A stretch of 64,000 nt of DNA, taken from contig JAWQEG010000166.1 in NCBI GenBank assembly GCA_033782935.1, forward strand, positions 834,001-898,000. Reading direction: 5' to 3'. Made by a program: the position numbers and the translations under genes. This DNA is from Petrolisthes cinctipes. Taxonomy: Eukaryota; Arthropoda; Malacostraca; Decapoda; Porcellanidae. Of the stretch, positions 35,101 to 49,459 are shown one piece after another. The first letter of the stretch is position 1, and every line of letters begins with the position of its first letter. The notes under the pieces were generated by a model. That model saw nothing but the letters and a program-made list of their open reading frames with translations. It did no database searches and had not been told where the DNA came from.

Positions 35101-38100
35101 TTCGGGTGTTTTGAGCCTGAATTTGAGATATAAACGGGTACTGAAGATGCATGCACATATCGACTTTTTGCACCTAAAATATCGATTTTTAGCATGTTTT
35201 GGGCTTTTATTTTAAAAATATTCTAACACTGAGTAGGCATGTACAAATCACTTCTGGTACCCAAAAAAATCGAAATTTCGGGTGTTTTGAGCCTGAATTT
35301 GGGATATAAACGGGTACAGAAGATGCATACACATATTGACTGTAGGAATCTAAAATATCGATTTTCAGCATGTTTTGGGCCTGTATTTTGAAAATACTCT
35401 AACACGGAGTAGGCATGTACAGATCGCTTCTGGAACCCAAAAATATCGAATTTTCGGAAGTTTTGAGCCTGAATTTGGGATATAAACGGGTATAGAAGAT
35501 GCATACACATATTGACTTTGGACACCTAAAATATCGATTTCAGCATGTTTTGGGCCTATATCTTGAAAATATTCTAGCATTGAGTAGGCATGTACAGATC
35601 GCTTCTGTGACCCAAAAATATCGAATTTTCGGGTGTTTTGAGCCTGAATTTGAGATATAAACGGGTACAGAAGATAAATACACATATCGACTTTGGGCAC
35701 CCAAAATATCGATTTTTAGCATGTTTTGGGCCTATATTTTCAAATTATTCTAGCACTGAGTAGGCATGTACAGATCGCTTCAGGGACCCAAAAATATAGA
35801 ATTTTCGGTTGTTCTGAGCCTGAATTTGGGATTTAAACGGGTACAGAATATGCATAAACATATTGACATTGGCCACCTAAAATATCGATTTTCAGCATGT
35901 TTTGGTCATGTTTTTTTAAAATACTCTAACACGGAGTAGGCATGTACATATCGCTTCTGGGACACAAAAATATCGAATTTTCGGGTGTTTTGAGCCTGAA
36001 TTTGAGATATAAACGGGTACTGAAGATGCATGCACATATCGACTTTTTGCACCTAAAATATCGATTTTTAACATATTTTGGGCCTGTATTTTGAAAATAC
36101 TCTAGCACGGAGTAGACATGTACAGATCGCTTCTGGGACCCCAAAAAATCGAATTTTCGGGTGTTTTGAGACTGAATTTGGGATATAAAAGGGTACAGAA
36201 GATGCATACACATATTGAATGTGGCCACCAAAAATATCGATTTTTAGCATGTTTTGGGTCTATATTTTAAAAATATTCTAGCACTGAGTAGGCATGTACA
36301 GATCGCTTCTAGGACCCAAAAAAATTGAATTTCCGGGTGTTTTGAACCTGAATTTGAGATATAAACGGGTTCTGAAGATGCATGCACATATCGACTTTTT
36401 GCACCTAAAATATCGATTTTTAGCATGTTTTGTTCCTATATTTTGAAAATATTTTAACACGGAGAAGGCATGTACAGATCGCTTCTGGGACCTAAAAATA
36501 TCGAATTTTCGGTTGTTTTGAGCCTGAATTTGAGATATTAACGGGTACTAAAGATGCATGCACATATCGACTTTAGACACATAAAATATTGATTTTGAGC
36601 AGGTTTTGGGTCTGTATCTTGAAAACATTCTAGCAAGGAGTAGGCATGTACAGATCGCATCTGGGACACAAACATATCGAATTTTCGGGTGTTTTGAGCC
36701 TGAATTTGAGATATAAACGTTTACAGATGATGCATGCTCATATGGACTTTGGGCACCCAAAATATCGATTTTTAGCATGTTTTGGGCCTATATTTTAAAA
36801 ATATTCTAGCACTGAGTAGGCATGTACAGATCGCTTCTTGGACCCAAAAATATCGAATTTTCGGGTATTTTAAGCCTGAATTTGAGATATAAACGGGTAC
36901 AGAAGATGCATACACATATTGACTTTGTTCACCTAAAATATCGATTTTCAACATGTTTTGGGCCTATATTTTGAAAATATTCTTGCATTGAGTAGGCATG
37001 TACAGATCGCTTCTGTGACCCAAAAACATCGAACTTTCGGGTGTTTTGAGCCTGAATTTGAGATATAAAAGGGTACAGAAGATGCATACACATATCGACT
37101 TTGGGCAACTAAAATATCGATTTTTAGCATGTTTTGGGCCTATATTTTCAAAATATTCTAGCACTGAGTAGGCATGTACAGATCGCTTCTGGGACTCAAA
37201 AATATCGAATTTTCGGTTGTTTTGAGCCTGAATTTGGGATATAAACGGGTACAGAATATGCATAAACATATTGACATTGGCCACCTAAAATATCGATTTT
37301 CAGTATGTTTTGGGCCTGTTTTTTTTAAAATACTCTAACACGGAGTAGGCATGTACATATCGCTTCTGGGACCCAAAAATATCGAATTTTCGGGTGTTTT
37401 GAGCCTGAATTTGAGATATAAACGTGTACTGAAGATGCATGCACATATCGACTTTTTGCACCTAAAATATCGATTTTTAACATATTTTAGGCCTGTATTT
37501 TGAAAATACTCTAACACGGAGTAGGCATGTACAGATCGCTTCTGGGACCCAAAAATATCGAATTTTCGGGTGTTTTGAGCCTGAATTTGAGATATAAACG
37601 GGTACAGAAGATGCATGCACATATCGACTTTGGACACCCAAAATATCGATTTTTAGCACGATTTGAGCCTATATTTTAAAAAAATTCGATCACTGAGTAT
37701 GCATGTACAGATCGCTTCAGGGAGCCAAAAACATAGAATTTTCGGGTGTTTTGAGCATGAATTTGGGATATAAACGGCTACAGAAGATGCATGCACATTT
37801 CGACTTTTTGCACCTAAAAAATAGATTTTTAGCATGTTTTGGGCTTTTATTTTGAAAATATTCCAGCACTGAGTAGGCATGTACAAATCACTTCTGGTAC
37901 CCAAAAAAATTGAAATTTCGGGTGTTTGGAGCCTGAATTTGGGATATAAACGGGTACAGAAGATGCATACACATATTGACTTTAGGCACCTAAAATATCT
38001 ATTTTTAGAATGTTTTGGGCCTGTATTTTGAAAACACTCTAACACGGAGTAGGCATGTACAGATCGCTTCTGGGACCTAAAAATATCGAATTTTCGGGTG
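35100..38100. repeat. Mixed monomers, moderately diverged
   Basis: About 17 monomers. Segments match scattered partners: 35,223-35,900 matches 53,195-53,850 (offset about 17,972 bp) and 50,750-51,400. 35,926-36,430 matches the 7,585 and 29,415 kb-type order. 37,335-37,850 matches 58,478-58,980 (offset about 21,143 bp). No single partner covers the whole stretch, so it is a mosaic. Confidence 0.75.
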
Positions 38101-39060
38101 TTTTGAGCCTGAATTTGAGATATAAACGGGTATTAAAGATGCATGCACATATCGATTTTTTGCACCTAAAATATAAATTTTCAGTATATTTTTGGCCTAT
38201 ATTTTGAAAATATTATAGCACTGAGTAGGCATGTACAGATCGCTTCTGGAACCCAAAAATATCGAATTTTCGGAAGTTTTGAGCCTGAATTTGGGATATA
38301 AACGGGTACAGAAGATGCATACACATATTGACTTTGGACACCTAAAATATCGATTTCAGCATGTTTTGGGCCTGTATTTTGAAAATACTCTAACACGGAG
38401 TAGGCATGTACAGATCGCTTCTGGGACATAAAAATATCGAATTTTCAGGTGTTTTGAGCCTGAATTTGAGATATAAACGGGTACAGAACATACATGCACA
38501 TATCGACTTTGGGCACCGAAAATATCGATTTTGAGCATGTTTTGGGCCTGTATTTTAAATATACTCTTACACGGAGTAGGCATGTACATATCGCTTCTGG
38601 GACACAAATATATCAAATTTTCTGGTGTTTTGAGCCTGAATTTGGGTTATAAACGGGTACAGAAGATGTATACGCATATTGACTTTGTGCACCTAAAATA
38701 TCGATTTTCAGCATGTTTTTGGCCTATATTTTTAAAATATTCTAGCACTGAGTAGGCATGTACAGATCGCTTCTGTGACCCAAAAACATAGAATTTTCGG
38801 GTGTTATGAGCCTGAATTTGAGGTATAAACGTGTACTGAAGATGCATGCACATATCGACTTTTTGCACCTAAAATATCGATATTGACCATGTTTTGGGTC
38901 TGCATCTTGAAAACATTCTAGGAAGGAGAAGGCATGTACAGATCGCATCTGGGACACAAACATTTCGAATTTTCGGGTGTTTTGAGCCTGAATTTGAGAT
39001 ATAAACGGGTACAGAAGATGCATGCACATATCGACATTGGGCACCCAAAATATCGATTTT
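38100..39060. repeat. 2,115-bp-offset duplication, copy 1
   Basis: About five and a half monomers recur 2,115 bp downstream (12 monomers + 3 bp), at 40,215-41,175. Shared variants include TATTATAGCACT, ATCGATTTCAGCATG (one base short), AAATATACTCTTACA, GATGTATACGC-type and AACATTCTAGGAAGGAG. They differ by scattered substitutions, so the event predates those in zone 2. Confidence 0.82.
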
Positions 39061-39299
39061 TAGCACTTTTGGGGCCTATATTTTTAAAATATTCTAGTAC
39101 TAAGTAGGCATGTACAGATCGCTTCTTGGACCCAAAAATATCGAATTTTCGGGAATTTTAAGCCAGAATTTGGGATATAAACGAGTACAGAAGATGCATA
39201 CACATATTTACTTTAGGCATCTAAAATATCGATTTTCAGCATGTTTTGGGCCTTTATTTTGAAAATACTCTAACACGGAGTAGGCATGTACAGATCGCT

Positions 39300-42200
39300 T
39301 CTGGGACCCAAAAATATCAAATTTTCTTTCATTTTGAGCCTGAATTTGGGTTATAAACGGGTACAGAAGATGCATACACATATTGACTTTGGGCACCTAA
39401 AATATCGATTTTAAGCATGTTTTGGGCATATATTTTGAAAATATTCTAGCACTGAGTAGGTATGTACAGATCGCTTCTGTGACCCAAAAACATAGAATTT
39501 TCGGGTGTTTTGAGCCTGAATTTGAGATATAAACGTGTACTGAAGATGCATGCACATATCGACTTTGGGCACCTAAAATATCGATTTTGACCATGTTTTG
39601 GGTCTGTATCTTGAAAACATTCTAGCAAGAAGTAGGCATGTACAGATCGCTTCTGGGACCCTAAAAAAAAAACGAATTTTCGGGTGTTATGAGCCTCAAT
39701 TCAATATATATACGGGTACAGATGATGCATGCACATATCGACTTTGGGCACCCAAAATATCGATTTTTAGCATGTTTTTGGCCTACATTTTGAAAATATT
39801 CTAGCACTTAATAGGCATGTACAGATCGCTTCTGGAACCTAAAAATATCGAATTTTCGGAAGTTTTGAGCTTGAATTTGGGATATAAACGGGTACAGAAG
39901 ATGCATGGTCATATGGACTTTGGGCCTCCAAAATATCGATTTTTAGCATATTTTAGGCCTATATTTTTGAGAATATTCTAGCACTGAGTAGGCATGTACA
40001 GATCGCTTCTTGGACCAAAAAATATCGAATTTTAAGGTGTTTTGAGCCTGAATTCGATATATAAACGGGTACAGATGATTCATGCAGATATCGACTTTGG
40101 GCACACAAAATATCGATTTTTAGCATGTTTTGGGCCTGTATTTTGAAAATACTCTAACACGGAGTAGGCATGTACAGATCGCTTCTGGGACCTATAAATC
40201 TCGAATTTTCGGGTGTTTTGAGCCAGAATTTGTGATATAAACGGGTATTGAAGATGCATGCACATATCGACTTTTTGCACCTAAAATATCGATTTTCAGT
40301 ATGTTTTTGGCCTATATTTTGAAAATATTATAGCACTTAGTAGGCATGTACAGATCGCTTCTGGAACCCAAAAATATCGAATTTTCGGAAGTTTTGAGCC
40401 TGAATTTGGGATATAAACGGGTACAGAAGATGCATACACATATTGACTTTGGACACCTAAAATATCGATTTCAGCATGTTTTGGGCCTGTATTTTGAAAA
40501 TACTCTAACACGGAGTAGGCATGTACAGATCGCTTCTGGGACATAAAAATATCGAATTTTCGGGTGTTTTGAGCCTGAATTTGAGATATAAACGGGTACA
40601 GAACATACATGCACATATCGACTTTGGGCACCGAAAATATCGATTTTGAGCATGTTTTGGGCCTGTATTTTAAATATACTCTTACAGGGAGTAGGCATGT
40701 ACATATCGCTTCTGGGACACAAACATATCAAATTTTCTGGTGTTTTGAGCCTGAATTTGGGTTATAAACGGGTACAGAAGGTGTATACGCATATTGACTT
40801 TGTGCACCTAAAATATCGATTTTCAACATGTTTTTGGCCTATATTTTAAAAATATTTTAGTACTGAGTAGGCATGTACAGATCGCTTCTGTGACCCAAAA
40901 ACATAGAATTTTCGGGTGTTTTGAGCCTGAATTTGAGATATAAACGTGTACTGAAGATGCATGCACATATCGACTTTTTGCACCTAAAATATCGATATTG
41001 ACCATGTTTTGGGTCTGCATCTTGAAAACATTCTAGGAAGGAGAAGGCATGTACAGATCGCATCTGGGACACAAACATTTCGAATTTTCGGGTGTTTTGA
41101 GCCTGAATTTGAGATCTAAACCGGTACAGAAGATACATGCACATATGGACTTTGGGCACCTAAAATATCTATTTTTAGCATGTTTTTGGCATATATTTTG
41201 AAAATATTTTAGCACTGAGTAGGCATGTACAGATCGCTTCAGGGACCCAAAAATAACGAATTTTTGTTTTTTTTTAGCCTGAATTTGATATATAAACGGG
41301 TACAGAAGATGCATGCACATATAGTCTTTTTGCACCTAAAATATCAATTTTCAGTATGTTTTGGGCCTATATTTTGAAAATATTCTAGCACTGAGTAGGC
41401 ATGTACAGATCGCTTATGGGACTCAAAAATATCGAATTTTCGGTTGTTTTGAGCCTGAATTTGGGATATAAACGGGTACAGAATATTCATAAACATATTG
41501 ACTTTGGCCACCTAAAATATCGATTTTCAGCATGTTTTGGGCCTGTTTTTATAAAATATTCTAACACTGAGTAGGCATGTAAAGATCGCTTCTGGGACCC
41601 AAAAATATCGAATTTTCTGGTGTTTTGAGCCTGAATTTGAGATATAAACGGGTACAGAACATGCATGCACATATCGACTTTGGGCACCCAAAATATCGAT
41701 TTTTAGCACTTTTTGGGCCTATATTTTGAAAACATTCTAGAAACGAGTAGGCATGTACAGATCGCTTCTTGGACCCAAAAATATCGAATTTTCGGGTATT
41801 TTAAGCCAGAATTTGGGATATAAACGAGTACAGAAGATGAATACACATATTTACTTTAGGCATCTAAAATATCGATTTTCAGCATGTTTTGGGCCCTTAT
41901 TTTGAAAATACTCTAATACGGAGTAGGCATGTACAGATCGCTTCTGGGACCCAAAAATATCAAATTTTCTTTCGTTTTGAGCCTGAATTTAGATTATAAA
42001 CGGGTACAGAAGAGGCATACACATATTGACTTTGGGCACCTAAAATATCGATTTTAAGCATGTTTTGGGCATATATTTTGAAAATATTCTAGCACTGAGT
42101 AGGCATGTACAGATCGCTTCTGGAACCTAAAAATATCGAATTTTCGGAAGTTTTGAGCCAGAATTTGGGATATAAACGGGTACAGAAGATGCATGGACAT

Positions 42201-42720
42201 ATGGACTTTGGGCCTCCAAAATATCGATTTTTAGCATATTTTAGGCCTATATTTTTGAGAATATTCTAGCACTGAGTAGGCATGTACAGATCGCTTCTTG
42301 GACCAAAAAATATCGAATTTTCAGGTGTTTTGAGCCTGAATTCGATATATAAACGGGTACAGATGATGCATGCACATATCGACTTTGGGCACCCAAAATA
42401 TCGATTTTTAGCATGTTTTGGGCCTGTATTTTGAAAATATTCTAACACGGAGTAGGCATGTACAGATCGCTTCTGGGACCTAAAAATATCGAAGTTTCGG
42501 GTGTTTTGAGCCTGAATTTGTGATATAAACGGGTATTGAAGATGCATGCACATATCGACTTTTTGCACCTAAAATATCGATTTTGAGCAGGTTTTGGGTC
42601 TGTATCTTAAAAACATTCCAGCAAGGTGTAGGCATGTACAGATCGCTTCTGGGACCCAAATATCTCGAATTTTCGGGTGTTTTGAGCCTGAATTTGAGAT
42701 ATAAATAGGTACAGAACATG
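39300..42720. repeat. 20-kb-offset duplication, left copy
   Basis: About 19 monomers match 59,200-62,900. The offset is 19,902 bp to about 42,090 and 20,257 bp afterwards, so the right copy has about two extra monomers (355 bp) at 62.0-62.36 kb. Shared rarities include CTTTCNTTTTGAGCC, an ATTCAATATATATACGGG half B, TATTTTTGAGAATATTC, a T-rich half B near 41,260 (TTTTTG followed by nine Ts) and GTTTTTATAAAATATTC. Substitution density is higher than among zone 2 copies. Confidence 0.84.
40215..41175. repeat. 2,115-bp-offset duplication, copy 2
   Basis: Second copy of 38,100-39,060. It also belongs to the longer segment duplicated near 60 kb. The CTTACAGGGAGTAGG variant here is shared with 60,590 but not with 38,570, so the 60 kb copy derives from this version or shares its ancestor. 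Confidence 0.82.
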
Positions 42721-43000
42721 CATGCACATATCGACTTTGGGCACCGAAAATATCGATTTTGAGCATGTTTTGGGCATGTATTTTGAAAATACTCTTACAC
42801 GGAGTAGGCATGTACGGATCGCTTCTTGGACCCAAAAATATCGAATTTTCAGGGGTTTTGAGCCTGAATTTGATATATAAACGGGCACAGAAGATACATG
42901 CACATATCGATTTTGGGCACCCAAAATATCGATTTTGATCATGTTTTGGGCCTTTTTTTTTTAAATACTCTAACACGGAGTAGGCATGTACAGATCACTT
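42266..43000. repeat. 3,698-bp-offset duplication, copy 1
   Basis: About four monomers match 45,964-46,698 at 3,698 bp (21 monomers + 2 bp). Diagnostic variants are AATTCGATATATAAACGGG, CCTAAAAATATCG, TGAGCAGG/TGAGCATG, GTACGGATCGCTTCTTGG and a poly-T half A. The T-run here is ten bases (42,953-42,962), the longest of its class that I found. Confidence 0.8.
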
Positions 43001-45963
43001 CTGGGACCCAAAAACATCGAACTTTCGGGTGTTATGAGCCTGAATTTGATATATTAACTGGTACATAAGATGCATGCACATATCGACTTTGGAAACCAAA
43101 AATATATATTTTTAGCACGATTTAAGCCTATATTTTGAAAAAATTCTAGCACTGTGTAGGCATGTACAGATCGCTTCTGGGACTAAAAAATATCGAATTT
43201 TCGGGTGTTTTGAGCCTGAATTAGGGATATAAACGGGTACAGAAGATGCATACACATATCGACTTTAGGCACATAAAATATCGATTTTCAGCATGTTTTA
43301 GGCCTGTATTTTGAAAATATTCTAGCACTGAGTAGGCAGGTACAGATCGCTACTAGGACCCAAAAATATCGAATATTCAGGTGTTTTGAGCCTAAATTTG
43401 AGATATAAACGGGTACAGAAGATGAATGCACATATTGACTTTGGCCACCTAAAATATCGATTTTCAAATGTTTTAAGCCTGTATTTTTAAAATACTCTAA
43501 CACGGAGTAGGCATGTACAAATCGCTTCTGGGACCCTAAAAAATAAAATTTTCGGTTGTTTTGAGCTTGAATTTGTGATATAAACGGGTAGAGAAGATGC
43601 ATGCACATATCGACTTTGGGCACCCAAAATATCGATTTTTAGCATGTTTTGGGCCTATATTTTGAAAAAATTCTAGCACTGAGTAGGCACGTACAGATCG
43701 CTTCTTGTACCAAAAATATCGATTTTTCAGGTATATTAAGCCTGAATTTAAGATATAAACGGGTAATGAAGATGTATGGACATATCGACTTTTTGCACCT
43801 AAAATATCGATTTTGACCATGTTTTAGGTCTGTATCTTGAAAACATTCTAGCAAGAGGTAGGCATGTACAGATCGCTTCTGGGACCCCAAAAAAACGAAT
43901 TTTCGGGTGTTATGAGCCTTAATTCGATATATAAACGGGTACAGATGATGCATGCACATATCGACTTTGGGCACCCAAAATATCGATTTTTAGTATGTTT
44001 TTGGCCTATATTTTGAAAATAGTCTAGCACTGAGTAGGCATGTACAGATCGCTTTTGGAACCCAAAAATATCGAATTTTCGGGTGTTTTAAGCCTAAATT
44101 TGGGATATAAACAGGTACAGATGATGCATGCACATATCGACTTTGGGCACCCAAAATATCGATTTTTAGCATGTTTTGGGCCTGTATTTTGAAAATACTC
44201 TTACACGGTGTAGGCATGTACGGATCGCTTCTTGGACTCAAAAATATCGATTTTTCAGGGGTTTTGAGCCTGAATTTGTGATATAAACGGGTATTGAAGA
44301 TGCATGCACATATCGACTTTGGGCACCTAAAATATCGATTTTGAGCATGTTTTGGGCCTGTATTTTGAAAATACTCTTACACGGAGTAGGCATGTACATA
44401 TCGCTTCTGGGACACAAACATATCAAATTTTCTGGTGTTTTGAGCCTGAATTTGGGTTATAAACGGGTACAGAAGATGTATACGAATATTGACTTTGGGC
44501 ACCTAAAATATCGATTTTCAGCATGTTTTTGGCCTATATTTTAAAAATATTCTAGCACTGAGTAGGCATGTACAGATCGCTTCTGTGACCCAAAAAAATC
44601 AAATTTTCGGTTGTTTTGAGTAAGAATTTGGGATATAAACGGGTACAGAATATGCATAAACATATTGACTTTGGCCACCTAAAATATCGATTTTCAGCAT
44701 GTTTTGGGCCTGTTTTTTGAAAATACTCCAACACGGAGTAGGCATGTACATATCGCTTCTGGGACTCAAAAATATCGAATTTTCGGGTGTTCTGAGCCTG
44801 AATTTGAGATATAAACGAATACTGAAGATGTATGCACATATCGACTTTTTGCATAAAAAATATCGATATTGACCATGTTTTGGGTCTGCATCTTGAAAAC
44901 ATTCTAGGAAGGAGTAGGCATGTACAGATCGCATCTGGGACACAAACATATCGAATTTTTTGGTGTTTTGAGCCTGAATTTGAGATATAAACGGGTACAG
45001 AAGATGCATGCACATATGGACTTTGGGCACCTAAAATATCTATTTTTAGCATGTTTTTGGCATATATTTTGAAAATATTTTAGCACTGAGTAGGCATGTA
45101 CAGATCGCTTCTGGGACCCAAAAATATCGAATTTTTGGTTGCTTTGAACCTGAATTTGATAAATAAACGAGTACAGAAGATGCATGCACATATCGACTTT
45201 TTGCACTTTAAATATCAATTTTCAGTATGTTTTGGGCCTATATTTTGAAAATATTCTACCACTGAGTAGGCATGTACAGTTCGCTTCTGGGACCCAAAAA
45301 TATCAAATTTTCTTTCGTTTTGAGCCTGAATTTGGGTTATAAACGGGTACAGAAGATGCATACACATATTGACTTTGGGCACCTAAAATATCGATTTTAA
45401 GCATGTTTTGGGCCTATATTTTGAAAATATTCTAGCACTGAGTAGGCATGTACAGATCGCTTCTGTGACCCAAAAACATCGAATTTTCGGGTGTTTTGAG
45501 TCTGAATTTGAGATATAAACGTGTACTGAAGATGCATGCACATATCGACTTTTTGCACCTAAAATATCGATTTTGACCATGTTTTGGGTCTGAATCTTGA
45601 AAACATTCTAGCAAGAAGTAGGCATGTACAGATCGCTTCCGGGACCCCCCAAAAAAAACGAATTTTCGGGTGTTATGAGCCTGAATTCGATATATAAACG
45701 GGTACAGATGATGCATGCACATATCGACTTTGGGCACCTAAAATATAGGTTTTTAGCATGTTTTTGGCCTACATTTTGAAAATATTCTAGCACTGCGTAG
45801 GCATGTACAGATCGCTTCTGGAACCTAAAAATATCGAATTTTCGGAAGTTTTGAGCCTGAATTTGGGATATAAACGGGTATAGAAGATGCATAGACATAT
45901 GGACTTTGGGCCTCCAAAATATCGATTTTTAGCATATTTTGGGCCTATATATTTGAGAATATT

Positions 45964-46698
45964 CTAGCACTGAGTAGGCATGTACAGATCGCTTCTTGGA
46001 CCCAAAAATATCGAATCTTCGGGTGTTTTGAGCCTGAATTCGATATATAAACGGGTACAGATGATGCATGCACATATCGACTTTGGGCACCCAAAATATC
46101 GATTTTTAGCATGTTTTGGGCCTGTAATTTGAAAATACTCTAACACGGAGTAGGTATGTACAGATCGCTTCTGGGACCTAAAAATATCGAATTTTTGGGT
46201 GTTTTGAGCCTGAATTTGAGATATAAACGGGTATTGAAGATGCATGCACATATCGACTTTTTGCACCTAAAATATCGATTATGAGCATGTTTTGGGTCTG
46301 TATCTTGAAAACATTCTAGCAAGGAGTAGGCATGTACAGATGGCTTCTGGGACCCAAAAATCTCGAATTTTCGGATGTTTTGAGCCTGAATTTGAGATAT
46401 AAATGGGTACAGAACATGCAAGCACATATCGACTTTGAGCACCGAAAATATCGATTTTGAGCATGTTTTGGGCCTGTATTTTGAAAATACTCTTACACGG
46501 AGTAGGCATGTACGGATCGCTTCTTGGACCCAAAAATATCGAATTTTCAGGGGTTTTGAGCAAGAATTTAATATATAAACGGGTACAGAAGATGAATGCA
46601 CATATCGATTTTGGGCACCCAAAATATCGATTTTGTTCATGTTTTGGGCCTGTTTTTTTTAAATACTCTAACACGGGGTAGGCATGTACAGATCGCTT
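45964..46698. repeat. 3,698-bp-offset duplication, copy 2
   Basis: Counterpart of 42,266-43,000, with moderate divergence, for example GATTATGAGCATG and CATGCAAGCAC. It lies in the loosely ordered interval between 43 and 49.4 kb, where I found no other long near-identical pair. Confidence 0.78.
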
Positions 46699-48046
46699 CT
46701 AGGACCCAAAAACATCGAACTTTCGGGTGTTATGAGCCTGAATTTGATATATAAACGGGTACAGATAATGCATGCACATATCGACTTTGGAAACCTAAAA
46801 TATCTATTTTTAGCACGATTTGAGCCAATATTTTGTAAAAATTCTAGCACTGTGTAGGCATGTACAGATCGCTTCTGGGACTAAAACATATCGAATTTTC
46901 GGGTGTTTTGAGCCAGAATTTGGGATATAAACGGGTACAGAAGATGCATACACATATCGACTTTAGGCACCTAAAATATCGATTTTCAGCATGTTTTGGG
47001 CCTATATTTTGAAAATATTCTAGCACTGAGTAGTCATGTACAGATCGCTTCTGTGACCCAAAAACATCGAATTTTCGGGTGTTATGAGCCTGAATTCGAT
47101 ATATAAACGGGTACATATGATGCATGCACATATCGACTTTGGGCACCCAAAATATCGATTTTTAGCATGTTTTTGGCCTACATTTTGAAAATATTTTAGC
47201 ACGGAGTAGGCTTGTACAGATCGCTTCTGGAACCGAAAAATATCTAATTTTCGGAAGTTTTGAGCCTGAATTTGGGATATAAACGGGTACAGAAGATGCA
47301 TGGACATATGGACTTTTGGACTCCAAAATATCGATTTTTAGCATGTTTTGGGCCTATATTTTTGAGAATATTCTAGCACTGAGTAGGCATATACAGATCG
47401 CTTCTTGGACCCAAAAATATCGATTTTTCGGGTGTTTTGAGCCTGAATTTGAGATATAAACGGGTACAGAACATACATGCACATATCGACTTTTGGCACC
47501 GAAAATATTGATTTTGAGCATGTTTTGGGCCTGTATTTTGAAAATACTCTCACACGGAGTAGGCATGTACAGATCGCTTCTTGGACCCAAAAATATCGAA
47601 TTTTCGGGTGTTTTGAGTCTGAATTTGATATTTAAACGGGTACAGAAGATGCATGCACATATCGATTTTGGGCACCCAAAATATCGATTTTGATCATGTT
47701 TTGGGCCTGTTTTTTTTTAAATACTCTAACACGGAGTAGGCATGTACAGATCGCTTCTGGGACCCAAAAACATCGAACTTTCGGGTGTTATGAGCCTAAA
47801 TTTTAGATATAAACGGGTACAGAAGTTGCATTCACATATCGTCTTTTTGCACCTAAAATATCGATTTTTAGCATGTTTTGGGTCTATCATTTAAAAATAT
47901 TCTAGCACTGACTAGGCATGTACATATCGCTTCTGGGACCCAAAAAAATTTAATTTTCGGATGTTTTGAGCCTTAATTTAAGATATAAACGGGTTCTGAA
48001 GATGCATGCACATATCGACTTTTTGCACCTAAAATATCGATTTTTA

Positions 48047-48063
48047 GCATGTTTGATCATGTT
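48047..48063. repeat. 10-bp hybrid insertion within a monomer
   Basis: Half A here reads TTTTTAGCATG, then TTTGATCATG, then TTTTGGG. Two subtypes, TTTTTAGCATGTTTTGGG and TTTTGATCATGTTTTGGG, appear end-joined with part of the box repeated. The start-to-start distance for this monomer is 186 bp (48,026 to 48,212) instead of 176. Confidence 0.9.
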
Positions 48064-49459
48064 TTGGGCCTGTATTTTGAAAATACTCTTTGACAGAGTA
48101 GGCATGTACAGATCGCTTCTGGAACCTAAAAATATAGAATTTTCGGGTGTTTTGAGCCTGAATTTGAGATATAAACGGGTATTGAAGATTCATGCACATA
48201 TCGACTTTTTGCACATAAAATATCGATTTTGAGCATGTTTTGGGTCTGTTTCTTGAAAACATTCTAGCAAGGATTAAGCATGTACAGATCGCTTCTGGGA
48301 CCCAAAAACATCGAATTTTCGGGTTTTTTGAGCCTTAATTTGAAATATACACGGGTACAGAACATGCATGCACATATCGACTTTTTGCACCTAAAATGTC
48401 GATTTGGAGCATGTTTTGGTCCTGTATTTTGAAATTACTCTTACACGGAGTAGGCATGTACAGATCGCTTCTGGGACCCAAAAACATCGAACTTTCGGGT
48501 TTTTTGAGCCTTAATTTGAGATATAAACGGGTACAGATGATGCATGCACATATCGACTTTGGAAACCTAAAATATCTATTTTTAGCACGATTTGAGCCTA
48601 TATTTTAAAAAAATTCTAGCACTGTGTAGGCATGTACAGATCGCTTCTGGGACTAAAACATATCGAATTTTCGGGTGTTTTGAGCCTGAATTTGGGATAT
48701 AAACGGGTACAGAAGATGCATACACATATCGACTTTAGACACATAAAATATCGATTTTGATCATGTTTTAGGCCTGTATTTTGAAAATATTCTAGCACTG
48801 AGTAGGCAGGTACAAATCGCGTCTAGGACCCAAAAATATCGAATATTCGAGTGTTTTGAGCCTAAATTTGAGATATAAACGGGTACAGAAGATGAATGCA
48901 CATATTGACTTTGGCCACCTAAAATATCGATTTTCAACATGTTTTGGGCCTGTATTTTTAAAATACTCGAACACGGACTAGGCATGTACAGATCGCTTCT
49001 GTGACCCAAAAATGTCGAATTTTCAGGGGTTTTGAGCTTGAATTTAATATATAAACGGGTACAGAAGATGTATGCACATATCGATTTTGGGCACCCAAAA
49101 TATCGATTTTGATCATGTTTTGGGCCTGTTTTTTTTAAATACTCTAACACGGAGTAGGCATGTACAGATCGCTTCTGGGACCCAAAAACATCGAACTTTC
49201 GGGTGTTATGAGCCTGAATTTGATATATAAACGGGTACAGAAGATTCATGCACATATCGACTTTGGAAACCTAAAATATCTATTTTTAGCACGATTTGAG
49301 CCTATATTTTGAAAAAATTCTAGCACTGTGTAGGCATGTACAGATCGCTTCTGGGACTAAAAAATATCGAATTTTCGGGTTTTTTGAGCCTGAATTTGGG
49401 ATATAAACGGGTACAGAAGATGCATACACATATCGACTTTGGGCATCTAAAATATCAAT

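Larger units (their letters stand above)
43000..49450. repeat. Loosely ordered monomers of the right zone
   Basis: About 37 monomers, mostly of TCTAACACGG and TCTAGCACTG type, with many private substitutions. Recurrent local variants are CATCGAACTTTCGGGTGTTATGAGCC, GATTTGAGCC with TATTTTTAGCACG, and GATCATGTTTTGGG. Apart from 45,964-46,698, partners are short. The interval contains the 10-bp hybrid insertion near 48,050. No genes or foreign sequence were seen. Confidence 0.75.

Noticed and set aside
42953..42962. Poly-T runs (here ten Ts, also near 5990, 15495, 18661 and 47709) as transposon tails or polymerase III terminators
   Set aside because: They occupy the position of the GTATTTTGAAAATAC dyad in a half-A subtype, stay in register with flanking satellite, and have no target-site duplication or adjacent RNA gene. 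Slippage explains them.
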